Source: Juglans regia (Eukaryota > Streptophyta > Magnoliopsida > Fagales > Juglandaceae). From it: a stretch of 64,000 nucleotides of DNA. Every line of letters starts with the position of its first letter. The first letter of the stretch is position 1. Shown piece by piece: positions 12,261 through 23,699 of this stretch. The stretch lies in the NCBI RefSeq assembly GCF_001411555.2, contig NC_049901.1, positions 10,674,681 through 10,738,680 of the forward strand, written 5' to 3'. A program made the position numbers and the translations under genes. The notes under the pieces were generated by a model. That model searched no databases and was not told where the DNA came from. It saw only the letters and a list, made by a program, of their open reading frames with translations.

Positions 12261-12756
12261 AACTACATATATGTTTGCCATACACCATTGCCAATGCCAC
12301 ATGACCACCTTTTGTTCCTTGCTTGATGCCAACCCATCTTTTGTTCCTTGTCCTGATGCCAACCCATCTGCATGGACTAGTCAGGTTATGAGTTTGTTCT
12401 TTAAGTTGTATGTTTATTTTTTACCATGTTTATATTGATTTAAACATGGATTTTTATTATTGTAAACTGTAAGAAAATGTTGTGTCCCCAATTGACTCTT
12501 CAATTAGCCCTCTGATTGGTATACAAATTGCAACCTCAAGCCATGTAGAAGAAGTTCAGGAGGCCATACATGACTCCAAGGAGATTGAAACTTTGTATAT
12601 GCCCTCTAATCGTAATATTGCTCAATCCAAAGATGACAGTGACAATGACGATGCCCTCTTGTGCAAGAAGCAGCTGGGTTTGAGAAATTGTCATTCTCAG
12701 GAAAAAAAATATTGTCATAATTACATTGACAAGACACATCACCTGAAACTTGGGAA

Positions 12757-13345
12757 ATGTGGCACTGAAACCCTTTGAGAGTTTTTTGCTAGGATGTAGT
12801 ACAAAAATGATGATTTTTTTGCATTAATGGATTTGGATGATGAGTGCAAGCTGAGAAATCTTTTTTGGGCAGGTGCACGAGGTAGGGCAGCCTACAAATA
12901 CTTTGGTGATGTCGTTACATTTGACACCACATATTTGAAAAATAGGTATGGGATGTTATTTGCATCGTTTGTGGGTATAAACCACCATGGTCAGTCAATC
13001 ATTTTGGGCGCAAGATTGATTATTAGTGAGGATACAGAAACATTTATATGGTTATTTCAGACTTGGCTGACTTGTATGGATGGTAAAGTTTCAAGGGTTA
13101 TTATCACAGACCACGATAGAGTAATGAAAATTGTGATGGCTATTATATTTCCTAATACCCGACATAGATTTTATTTGTGGCACATATTAAAAAAAGTTCC
13201 TGAGAAGCTCGGTTCTCATAATGCATACAAAACCAGGTTGAAGAGTCAGTTGCTAAAATGTGTGTATGACTCTCAAATAATTGAGGAGTTTGAGAATTGT
13301 TGGAAAGTGTTAATTACGACGTACAATTTACAGGAGCATGCCTAG
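12757..13345 (+). pseudogene. FAR1-related / MULE transposase fragment
   Basis: The frame at 12827-13345 encodes 172 residues matching the start of the MULE transposase domain of FAR1-RELATED SEQUENCE proteins. Key segments are LRNLFWAGARGRAAYKYFGD, VVTFDTTYLKNRYGM (first acidic residue region), FVGINHHGQSIILGA, TFIWLFQTWLTCM, ITDHDRVMKI (second Asp region) and NTRHRFYLWHILKKVPEKLG. About 70 bases of related sequence upstream (KPFES, from about 12757) lie in other frames. The N-terminal FAR1 zinc finger and the C-terminal half of the transposase, including the SWIM finger, are missing. A stop follows QEHA. It is a broken gene or transposon remnant; no terminal repeats were seen. Confidence 0.75.
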
Positions 13346-13929
13346 TTGGAGATTGATCGAAACTTTTAGCAGCATTATTGTTTGGTAATGAGAATGATAT
13401 ATTTTTTGGTTTTATTAAGGGATTTGATAATTATTTGTAGTCAATGGATCATTCTAGGAAAATGATAGTATGACTCATAAATATGCCCACCAAATATACT
13501 CACTCATATATTTTAATTTTTTTTTAATGATTAAGAAAATAACTATTAGTTTTTGTATATTTTTCATTTTTTTTAATGATTAAGAATGTTTAAAAAACGC
13601 TTAAAAGAAGAAGAAGAAAAAAAAAAAAAAAAAAACATTTGCATTGGTGTGCATGTTTAGGGTGCACACTAACGTTGTCCATCATTCTATATAGGGCTAA
13701 GCAAAAATCTGGAAATTCAACTCTACCTCGACTCCAACTCCGACTCTAATATTATACATATTTTTATAAAAACATATGTACTTTTTTTATATATTAATTA
13801 TATATTTTTTATACAACTATAACTTATATAGTTAGTTAAATACTAGTATGAACAAATATACCTAAAATAATACAATTATACTATAATATAAATTAACTAA
13901 TAATAATTTAGTATCTGTAAACAACGTAC

Positions 13930-14320
13930 TATTATTACCATGTAACACTAATGTATAATAACATGTAATACTAATATACAATAACAAATGTATAATAACA
14001 TTTAATACTAATGTATTATGTATAAACACAAATGTATAAATTTATAATAACATGTAATACTAATGTATAACAACAATAGTTTAATAAAATGTACTAGTAA
14101 TGTATAATAATCAATATATAATAACATTTAACACTAATATATAAACATTAATGTATAATAACATGTAATACTAAAGTATAATAACATGTAATAGTAATGT
14201 ATAAGCACAGAGGCACTAATGTCTAATTACATGTAATACTAATGTATAATAATATATTAACATGTATACTAATATATAATAATACTAATATAATAACATA
14301 TAATACTGAGTCTAGTATAT
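13930..14320. repeat. Short-period AT-rich tandem repeat
   Basis: Variable tandem copies of a unit close to TAATGTATAATAACATGTAATAC, roughly 23-25 bases, with many substitutions. It lies inside the hAT element at 13692-16003. The copies are contiguous, with no unique spacers. Confidence 0.65.
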
Positions 14321-14411
14321 CATTAAGTTAGAAATAAGTTAAAAACTAATATAATAATATGTAGTTAATCACTATGGTACAAGTCTATAGACTATAATAG
14401 GAATATGTTAA

Positions 14412-14640
14412 GGATAATGATAGACTTATTACCTTCCTATCACTCATTTACTACTCCATAGTGTATTTGAAATTTTTATTATTTTCTTTTAAGTATTTTT
14501 TTTAACATCATTAATAACATTAAAAAAAATATACAACTTCACTAATACTTACTTTCTTAACCATTAAGTAAAAATTAAAAATTAAAAAAATAAAGGAAGT
14601 AGTAAAGGGTGGTAGGAGGGTAGTAAGTCTATTATTATCC
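14412..14640. mobile_element. MITE with long inverted repeats
   Basis: A 229-bp element. The left arm GGATAATGATAGACTTATTA and the reverse complement of the right arm GGATAATAATAGACTTACTA match for about 46 bases with few mismatches. Flanking sequences ATATGTTA (14403-14410) and ATAAGTTA (14641-14648) look like an 8-bp target duplication with one mismatch. It is nested in the hAT element. Confidence 0.7.
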
Positions 14641-14976
14641 ATAAGTTAGACACTAGTAGTCTAGTATAGTACAAGTATAACAAGTTAATAACATGTATAC
14701 TATTAGTATAACAATATGTAATTGTCTACAATCAATACTATAGTACAAGTACAAATACTAACAATGTATTTAAACCCTATTGTACAAGTCTATTTACAAT
14801 AATGCATAATTAGATTATGGAGTTATAGTACATGCAATACCAATGTATAATAACACTAGTATTATAATTCTATTTCAATTTTAGATAATATAGTACAAGT
14901 CGATTAAAATAATAATTTTTATTAATCAATATTGACAATTAAGTTGAGTGATTGAAAAAATTATAAAAACCATAAA

Positions 14977-16174
14977 TAGAATGATAAGTTAATAATATAT
15001 AATTAGCCACTATAGTATGATAAAATGTTAAAAGTATAATATGATAACATATAATTAATATCTAATAATAATCAATACTAAAAATTATAAAAATCATAAA
15101 TAAAAATACTTAGGGTTAGAAACTTAAAAACCTAAACCAAAGATCAAAATTAAAATAAAATTTAGTGTTTTAAAACATAGGATTTAGTTTAGGATTTAGG
15201 GGGGAAAAAGCCCAAAACACTGAAAACAGAGAGAAAAAATGGGGGTTAGAAGCTCAAAAGGACCAAAATCGAAGCAGACCAGCCCAAAAGGTGAAACCCA
15301 GTCCAAATTAAGCCAAAACGGCATCATTTTACTATAAAATGGTGTCGTTTTGGCTTAATTTTTAGCCTTTCTACTTTCCCTGCAAAACAGAGTCGTTCTT
15401 TTTATCTTAATATGTTATCTTAAACCCCTCCCCCAATGACCTTAGTCTCCCTCAGTCCCTCATTGTTTAAAAAAAAAAAACCCTAGCCATCTCTTCTCTC
15501 GTCGTCAAAACACCGTCCTTCGAATACCCATTTGACTTAGACCCTTATGAACCCTCACTCCCTCAGTTTCTAACTTTCCTTAAAAAAACTCTAGCCTCCT
15601 ACCCGTCGCTCGCCTCTCAGTCTCTTCATCCGTCTTGCAGACATCAAGAAGACCCTTTGCCTCTTGATCCATGTCTCTTAAGTCTCAATCTATGTCAATT
15701 TTTTTCGGTTTTTTTTATAATCTGTTTTTATATATGCATTTTGGTTTTATTTTTTTCGATGATTTCGGTGATTGGGTGGTTCATGGTTGCTAGTTGTGAT
15801 ATGTGATGGGTTGTTTGTGATCTGTGAGTGGGTGTTGTGAATCTTGTGTTCTCAGATCTGTGATTTGGTGATGGGTGATTGTAGCTCCGACTCAACTCCG
15901 ATTTCGACTTCAACTTGGCGGAGCGAAGTCTACAAAGGCCGGAGTCAGAGTCATAGTCGTTATTAGGGCATACCAACTTCAATTGAATAGATGCTCAGCC
16001 CTAATCCTATAGAGGCTTACTATCATGATAACAAATTAATACTAGTGGTAATAAGAAAAAAAAAATGTGATTTTTTTTATTAAGAGATGTTAGTGCTACG
16101 TAGAACTCTCAAATCTAATGGTACGACTCATATGGCTAATTAGAAGCGAGAGCAAGTTTTTACCCTTCTTCTTC

Positions 16175-16208
<34 letters not shown>

Positions 16209-18262
16209 CAATTCAAAACAGATTTGTTACTTTGTAATTCTCTCTAAAGATGGTCCTGATCCCGCAAAACTTAAGGGACTTCACTCCGTCTATCTTCCAA
16301 CTAATTCCTATTATAATCATGTCAATTGTGTTATTAAAACTTATTTTGTTGTTCAGATATTTTGGTGTTCAGATAAGATTTTGAAAGTCGCATCAAGCTT
16401 TATAATATTTAATTTCATTCTTTGAAGTTTGGATGCCTCATTGAATAAAAAATGGAGTGCTGTTGTTTCCACTTTTCAGCGAAAAAATACTCATTATTAA
16501 GGTCCATGCATTACTCCATTATTAAGTAGAATGATAAGTTGATAACATATAATTAGACACCATAGTATGATAAAATGTTAAATTATAATATGATAACACA
16601 TAATTAATATATAATAATAATCAATACTAACAATTATAAAAACCATAAATAAAAATACTTAGGGTTAGAAACTTAAAAACCTAAAACAAAGATTAAAATA
16701 AAAATAAAATTTAGTGTTTTAAAAAATAGGATTTAGTTTAGGATTTAGGGAGAAAAAAGCCAAAAACAAGGAAAACAGAGGGAAAACATTGGGTTTAGAA
16801 ACTCAACAGGGCCAAAAATCGAAGCAGACCAGCCCAAAAGGCAAAACCCAGCCCAAATTAAGCTGAAACGATGTCTTTTTACTATAAAATGGTTCTGTTT
16901 TGGATGAATTTTTTAGTCTTTCTACTTCCCCAACAGAACATCGTCCTTTTTTTTTTTTTTTTTCAATCTTAATATGTTATCTAAAACCCCACCCCCCTCA
17001 TCCCTCGTCGTTTCGAAAAAGAAACCCTATCCTTCAGGCTCCAACTCCTCTGACTCCAACCCTTATGAATTCTCACTCCCTCAGTTTCTAACTTTCCTTT
17101 AAAAAAACCCTAGCCTCTAGCCCATCGCCCGTCGCCCGTCGCTCGCCTCTCAATCTCTTCCTCTGCCATGTAGACATCAAGAAGACCCTCTGCCTCTCGA
17201 TCCATGTCTCTCGAGTCTCGATCTGTGTCAATTTTTTTTGGATTTTTTGTTTTTTGCTTTTAATCCGATATTACATATGCATTTTGGTTTTATTTTTTTG
17301 GATGATTTCGGTGATTGGATAGTTCATGGTTGCTGGTTGTGATTTGTGATTGGGTGTTGTGAATCTTGTGTTCTAAGATCTGTGTTTTAGTGTTAGGTGG
17401 TTGTAAATCCAACTCCACTCCGATTTCGACTCCAACTTGGTGGAGCAGAATCTACAAGGGTCGGAGTCGAAGTCGGTATTAGGCCATACCGACTTCAATT
17501 GAATCAATACTCAGCCCTAATTCTATAAATGCTTACTATCATGATAACAAATTAATACTGATGGTAATAAAAAATATATATATATATGAATTTTTTAATA
17601 TGACACGGCAGTGTCACGTGGAACTCTCAATTCTAATAGTACGACTCAGATGGCCAAGTAGCAGTGAGAGCAACTTTTTACCCATCTTCTTGAGAGAGAG
17701 AGAGAGATAAAGAGAATGCAATTCAAAACGGATTTGTTACTTTGTAATTCTCTCTAAGAGCAGCACTACACTTACCGAAAATATGTGTCGAATGTGTTTC
17801 TCGAAAAGCACATTTTACTTTTTTATTTTTTTTCTTTTTTGATGTATTTTTTTAATCATCATAAATATTTAAAATTAAAAAAAATCACAATATCATCAAA
17901 AAAATATTTTCTTAATCACTAAGTTAAGGAAAAAAAAAAACCCTCATTCGTGACACTTTTTACGTCATTTCTCTTCTCTTTAAAGATGGTCCTGATCCCA
18001 CAAAACTTAAGGGACTTTCACTCCGTCTATCTTGCAAATAATTCCTATTATAATCATGTCAACTTTGTTATTAAAACTTATTTTGGTGTTCAGATATTTT
18101 GGTGCTCAGATAAGATTTTGAAAGTCGCATCAAGCTTTATAATATTCAATTTCATTCTTTGAAGTTTGGATGCCTCATTGAATAAGAAAAGGAGTGCTGT
18201 TGTTTTCAATTTTCAGCGAAAAAATACTCATTATTAAGGTCCATGCATTACTCCATTATTAA
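14977..18262. repeat. Tandem duplication, units 14977-16526 and 16527-18262
   Basis: Both units begin TAGAATGATAAGTT and end with GTCCATGCATTACTCCATTATTAA, and they abut directly. Each contains the right part of the hAT element, ending at 16003 and 17519, followed by the same flank (GA microsatellite, then the GATGGTCCTGATCCC block). Divergence is visible throughout, perhaps 5-10 percent, so the duplication is not recent. The second unit is longer because a 216-bp MITE sits at 17758-17973. Its copy of the hAT right flank, ATTCTATA (17520-17527), is identical to the left target duplication at 13684. Confidence 0.8.
17758..17973. mobile_element. Mutator-like MITE with empty-site evidence
   Basis: The 216-bp insertion in the second tandem unit starts GAGCAGCACTACACTTACCG and ends TTTTTACGTCATTTCTC. 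The flanks TTCTCTCTAA (17748-17757) and TTCTCTTTAA (17974-17983) are a 9-10 bp target duplication with one mismatch. The first unit has a single TTCTCTCTAAAGATGG at the same place (from about 16238), which is the empty site. Subterminal GTGTCGAATG and its complement CATTCGTGACAC form weak inverted repeats. Confidence 0.7.
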
Positions 18263-18798
18263 ATACCCAGAATAATAAAAACCCTTTGGTGACTGCGAAG
18301 AGATAAGATCAATGATCTGTCCTCATATCTATCCCCACCAAAAATTCATTGGATTAGTTAACACTACATGATATCACTTTCTTCAAGTGGTCACACCCAA
18401 ACAAAGAGATATCTGCTAGATGATCATGATCAGGAACCTCTCGATCGTGTGGTGTCCAAAAATAAATAAATAAATAAATAAAGAAAAAAGACGCCCATGT
18501 GTTTTCCATGAGTTTGACTTGAAAGTCTGTTTATTAACAAATCTGAAAACATTATAAGGTAGATAATTAGCGTATTTAGACAAAGTAATATTAAGACGAT
18601 CGAGTGATCTCTTCAAAGTCCTTTTGTAATATTACAATTTACACCCCTTTTTTTAGTTATCTACAAAAGAATATTAGGTAGTAGATCAAGACGCAACAAG
18701 TAGACATGACTGGTCGATTTGTCGATCCATATATTCAGGTTAGACATCATGTTTTCCAGCTTGGATCTCATGTGTAGAATCTATCTATGTACAGTACC
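18263..18798. other. Intergenic, left of the 10-kb block
   Basis: AT-rich sequence with an (AAAT)n stretch near 18460-18482. No gene or transposon terminus was recognised before the 10-kb repeated block begins at about 18799. Confidence 0.4.
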
Positions 18799-18908
18799 AT
18801 TTTATCTGCAGAGTACTGAATAAAACGTGCTCCTTTTCCTTTTCATTCAAGCACCCAAGTTCTAACCCAATGCAATCAGTTTGTTTTGTAGACTGTTAGG
18901 TCGGATGT

Positions 18909-18942
<34 letters not shown>

Positions 18943-18943
<1 letters not shown>

Positions 18944-21900
18944 TGAGGCGCCCCTTTATGTATCAAGATAATTACCATTCCTCTATAGGTCGTTTAAAAA
19001 TACTGCAAAGAAAGTTGAATTGCAAGATGATTGTTTTAATGGAGCCTTTCCAGAATTTTGTTAAAGCTCAATCATACATGCGGACTCTTCATTTTGATAA
19101 TGTAATTTCTAATGAAGAAGTTGGTGGGAAAATATGGGTCTTGTGGATGAATGATTTAAATGTACAGATTATGCGGATGACCTCACAGTTTTTGTCTCTA
19201 AGGATAGTTGAGGGTCAATTTCAATTTTTGGGTAATTTTATTTATGCAAAGTGTAATATGATGGATAGGCGGGTTCTATGGGAGGATTTGAGGTGGCATA
19301 GTATAAATAATGATCCTTATTTGTTTGCTGGCGATTTTAATATTATTCGTACAAATTTGGAAAGATAGGGTGGTCGTCCTAGGCCAATAGCGGCGATGGA
19401 TGATTTTAACCAATGGATCCATGAGAGTGGTTTAATTGATTTAAGTGCACAAGGTAGTAATTTTTCTTGGTGTAATGGCCAGAGTGGTTTAGCTAGAGCT
19501 TGGGCGAAGCTGGATCGTGTTTTATTGGATGCAAATTTATTGTCTTTGTTCCCTACGGTGTCTTGTTCGTACTTATCAAGGACGACTTCGGACCATTGCC
19601 CTATGTTGGTTGAATTTTTTAAGGATACTTATTCCTATGGTCATCCTCCATTTAGATTTCAGCAAATGTGGGTTGAGCATCCAGAATTTATTGGTTTTAT
19701 AAAGCAGGTGTGGGATGTGCCGGTGATTGGGACGGGGCTTGTCATTCTTGCTTGTAAGATTAAAAAGGTGAAAGTAGCTCTTCATGAATGGAATAAGCGA
19801 GTGTTTGGTAGGACTAATACCCATATTGAATCTTTGGAAGTGAAGGTTGAGAGTCTGGAAGGTTGTCTACAAAGAAAGTGGGATATTGATGCCGAGAGGG
19901 AGCTTGTGCTGGCTTCGGATGAATTAAATTTTTGGAGACATAGGGAAGATATCATATTAGCTTAAATGGCTAAAATAAAATGGAATATGGAAGGTGATCG
20001 TAATTCAAAATTTTTTCATGTATGGTTAGCTAATAAACGACGTAAAAGAATCAAAGGGATGAGAACTCAGGATGGGGTAGAGCTTAACTCGCCAGAAGAA
20101 ATTCATAATGGAGCTATTGAGTATTTTGCGGATTTTCTTAAAAATACTAACCAGTCACGAGTACTTCCGGATTTATCAGATTTGATTTCACCAGTTATTA
20201 ATGTTGAGGATTGTACATGTCTTTGTCGTACCCCTTCATTGGATGAAGTAAAGGAGGCTCTTTCTTCGATTCCTATAAACAGTTCTCCTGGGTCAGATGG
20301 TTTTGGAGCAGGTTTTTTTAAAACTTGTTGGGAGGTGATTAAGACGGATGTCTTCGCAGCCGTTTCTGAATTTTTTATTTTCAAAAAGGTTCCGAGGTTC
20401 TTTTTGGCTTCTTTTATTGTGCTAATTCCGAAGACAGATGTGCCTACTTGTTTTGACAAATTTAGGCCTATAAGTCTGTGTTCGGTTTTTTATAAAATTT
20501 GTTCAAAAATTATAGTAAATCGTCTGGCAAATTATCTTCCCAAATTAATATCTCTTGAACAATGAGCCTTTATACCTGGGAGGAATATTTTTGAGAATAT
20601 TAGTATTACTCAGGAAATGGTTCATTCCTTGAATAAGGACACTCATGGAGGAAATATTATGATTAAAGTTGATATGGCTAAAGCATACGATCGAGTAGAT
20701 TGGAATTTTTTGTTGGAGGTTTTTCGTTGTTTTGGATTCTCCCTTTCTTTTTGTGATTTAATCCGTGCTTGCATTTCGAATATTTGGTATTCTGTTTTGC
20801 TTAATGGAACGATGAGAGGTTTCTTCCAAGGTGGTCGTGGATTACATCAGGGGGACCCATTATCGCCTTATCTTTTTATTATTATTCAGGAAGTCTTTTC
20901 TCGTCTTTTGAAGCAGAGTGTGTCATCACATAAGATTGGTAATTTCTCCCAACCTAGAGGTACTCCTCAGATCTCACACCTTATGTACGCAGATGATATT
21001 GTGATTTTTTTGAATGGGGGAAAAAAATCTGTTAAGGAACTTTTGTTGGTTTTTGAAAAGTATGAAGCATGGTCGGGTCAGATGATTAATAAAGAGAAAA
21101 CAGCCATATATTTTTCTTCAAAAATTTCTATTGCTCGTAAGAGAGCCCTAAAAAGACTGACAGGGTTCTCAGAAGGTTCCTTTCCCTTTAAATATCTAGG
21201 GGTTCCGATTATATTGGGGCGTCTAAAGCATGTGCATTTGGAGGAAATGGTTAACAAAGTTTGGAAAAAAATTAGTGGTTGGAAAATGAAGATACTTTCA
21301 TCAGGTGGCCGTCTAATACTTCTTCGACACGTGCTTTCTAGTATGGCTTTACATTTATTTGATGTTTTGCAAGTTCCTCAATCAATTATTAAAGCTCTAA
21401 ATCGTATGATGAGTACATTTTTTTGGGGGGAGGTTAATGGTAAAAGTAAAAAAAAGTGGGTGTCGTAGGAAAATATTTGTAAGCCAGAAAAGGAAGGGGG
21501 CCTAGGATTGCGTAAATTAGAGGACATGCAAAAAGCATTGCATATGCGGCTTGCATGGAATTTAATTCAGGGTAAATCCTTATGGGCAAATTTTTTTAAA
21601 GGAAAATATGTGGGATCTTCTCCTTGGTCTCTCATTGATACTAAAAAAGGTTCTAGATTTTGGAAAATGATTATGAAGAGTATTCCCGATGTGCTTAATA
21701 ATTCAAGATGGAAAGTGAGGGAGGGGAATATTTTTTTCTGGTATGATAAATGGAAAGATAGGGGTCCTTTATTGGAGGAGGTCCAGATGGTGGGGAATCC
21801 ACGGATTACAGTAAAGGAGTGTATGCTGAATAATAGTTGGGATATGGACCTTTTGATTTCTTTAGTTGGTCAAGAGAATGTTGACGATATTGTTGAAGCT

Positions 21901-23068
21901 TTGGCCGGTTGTAAGAAGGGTTCGGACGTGTTAATCTGGACTAAACATGAGTGGAAATTTTTCTACTAAATCAGCATGGGATTGTATTAGAATTAGAGGT
22001 TCTACTTTGGATTGGCATCCATGGATATGGCATAGGTTGTTGCCTCTTAAAATTTCGGTTTTTATGTGGAGGGCATGGAACATAGTTTTGAGTGTTAATG
22101 ATAGTCTTAGAAGGATTGGGGTCCCGATTGTCTCTCGTTGTGATTGCTGTGAAGAAGGTAAGTATGAGGACCAAAACCATGTTTTGTTTGGAGGAGAGTT
22201 TGCATTTAATATATGGTGTTATTGTGCTAATATTTTTGGTTTATCTCTTGGTCATACTTGGATGGAGACAGTGACGGCTTGGTTAAGACGTGCGTCAACT
22301 GATTCTCAAGTGGGGATTCTTGTGGGGTTACTTCCATCGATTATTAGTTGGCATCTTTGGCGTAGAAGATGCACTACCCGCATGGAGGGGCGGATTCAAT
22401 CTGTTAGTGCGGTTTGGCAAATGAACAAAAATTGGATGAGCTCTTGTAGCCATGATATGAAAAAGGTAAAAAAATGTTCTATGTATGATCTTCAGATTTT
22501 ACATGCTTTGCATATTCCTTCTAAAGCCCCCGTGAGGCAATTTATTAAAATTGTGACTTGGCAAAAACCTGCTCCAGGGTGGTTTAAATTGAATACAGAT
22601 GGTAGTAGTTTAGGAAATCCAAGACCTTCGGGGGTGGGTGGTATTATTAGAAATAATCAGGGTCACTTGGTTCATGCTTTTAATTCTTATATTGGTTTTG
22701 GTTCCAATAATAGAGTTGAATTGTTAGCATTGCTGCGGGGTCTTAAAGCTTGTAAAAATCTAGGGATTATTTTTGTGGAAATAGAATTAGACTCTCAAGT
22801 GGTAATCTCTTGGTGGAATAGGCGAAGATGTGGCATATGGTATTTGGAAGATTTCTGGGAGGATACTCTTGCTCTTATGGATTCGATGGTTTGCACAGTT
22901 AGGCATGTTTATAGGGAAGGTAATAAAGTTGCTAACTGGTTGGCTCGGAGTGGGGCAGCTGGTCTTAATATGGATTGGAATATAGCTGGAGAATTGCCTA
23001 GGGTCCCTCGAGGTTTACTTCAGTTGGATAAACTTGGGTTACCTTCTTTAAGGTGCTGTCAGAATTAA
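18943..23068 (+). pseudogene. LINE ORF2 (endonuclease-RT-RNase H), disabled
   Basis: One frame runs from 18943 to 21969 with in-frame stops at 19366, 19963, 20563 and 21466, then a stop at 21967. The coding sense continues in another frame at 21947-23068, so there is one frameshift. Domains in order: apurinic-type endonuclease (FAGDFNIIR near 19327-19353), reverse transcriptase (SSPGSDGFGAGFF, KFRPISLCSVFYKI, GLHQGDPLSPYLF and the catalytic SHLMYADDIVIF near 20980-21010), an RVT zinc-binding region (LPLKISVFMWRAWN), and RNase H (KLNTDGSSLGNP, RVELLALLRGL, EIELDSQVV). The usual last RNase H Asp (ADWLA in relatives) is Asn here (VANWLAR). The stops sit at positions where relatives have sense codons, for example Trp before ENICKPEKEGG. 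It cannot make a full protein. Confidence 0.85.
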
Positions 23069-23347
23069 GAATCTGGTTCTATTTGGTTGTTGTGTTGGTT
23101 TGGTTAGATTTTATTGTATATGTTTGTTGTGCTAATGGTTTTTTTGCAGGTGAGGAGGTTGTTTTTATAATTTTCTCTAGATATTCTAGGTTTTTTTTAA
23201 TATCTGGTTTCGGATTTTTATATTGTAACGCCAGGTATTGGTATGTAACCACGATTTTCCTCCGCCATAAGTGAGGGTTTATTAATATAATCGGCACGGG
23301 ATCACTCGTGGACAGGTGATTCTCGGCTCTTCATCAAAAAAAAAAAA
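18943..23347 (+). mobile_element. L1-type LINE with RNase H domain, 5' truncated
   Basis: A non-LTR retrotransposon in plus orientation, ending in a poly-A run (23336-23347). The 5' end is lost inside ORF2: the sequence begins a short way into the endonuclease domain, right after a (TA)n tract at about 18912-18941. ORF1 is absent. After ORF2 there is about 270 bp of 3' UTR. I could not find a target-site duplication; sequence after the poly-A (CTCATCATGATATGATCATG) has no clear match before the 5' end. An identical copy is at 39876-44280. Confidence 0.85.
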
Positions 23348-23699
23348 CTCATCATGATATGATCATGTGCACGCTGTACGTTTAACTTCACCAGAAGAGA
23401 GAGAGAGAGCAAAAATGGAATCATTTTGCAATATATCTATTGCATTATTATCAAAATAACAATAACAGTATCACCAATATATCGAAAAGAATACAACACT
23501 AAAAGGAAATCATCACTCGTGATAATTACAGTGCAAGGATAACTCTGTCAAGGCAAGAACATGACAATTATCCAATCGCATGGTCCATTCTTCACACAAG
23601 AATGATCCAAGTTCCGTATTGATTAAAAAAAAAAAAAAAACAAATAAAACAACAATGGTTTCTAGAATTTTTAATATTGCTAGCTCTCGATTCTGATGA
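23348..23699. other. Spacer and probable 3' UTR of the CYSTM gene
   Basis: Between the LINE poly-A and the CYSTM stop codon. There is a short (GA)n at about 23396-23408 and a poly-A run near 23626-23640. The part close to 23699 is presumably the 3' UTR of the minus-strand CYSTM gene. Confidence 0.4.

Larger units (their letters stand above)
13692..16003. mobile_element. Non-autonomous hAT element (2.3 kb)
   Basis: The left end is TAGGGCTAAGCA and the right end is TGCTCAGCCCTA (reverse complement TAGGGCTGAGCA), typical of hAT terminal repeats. Next to them are related CGACTCCAACTCCGACTC and GGCCGGAGTCAGAGTC blocks in inverted orientation. The flanking 8-mers are ATTCTATA (13684-13691) and ATCCTATA (16004-16011), a hAT-sized target duplication with one mismatch. 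The interior holds a short-period repeat (13930-14320), a MITE (14412-14640) and non-coding sequence with a foldback around 15315-15355 (ACGGCATCATTTTACTATAAAATGGTGTCGT type). No transposase is present. Confidence 0.7.

Noticed and set aside
12482..12778. 98-codon frame before the FAR1-like fragment as a separate gene.
   Set aside because: No recognisable domain. It may be decayed upstream FAR1-related sequence, but I could not show it.
13930..14320. Regularly repeated short units, considered as a CRISPR-like array.
   Set aside because: Units are contiguous, AT-rich and degenerate, with no unique spacers, in a plant transposon.
18943..21969. In-frame TAG/TAA/TGA codons, considered as stop-codon readthrough or recoding.
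   Set aside because: All three stop types occur, a frameshift follows, and the 5' end and ORF1 are missing; ordinary decay explains it.
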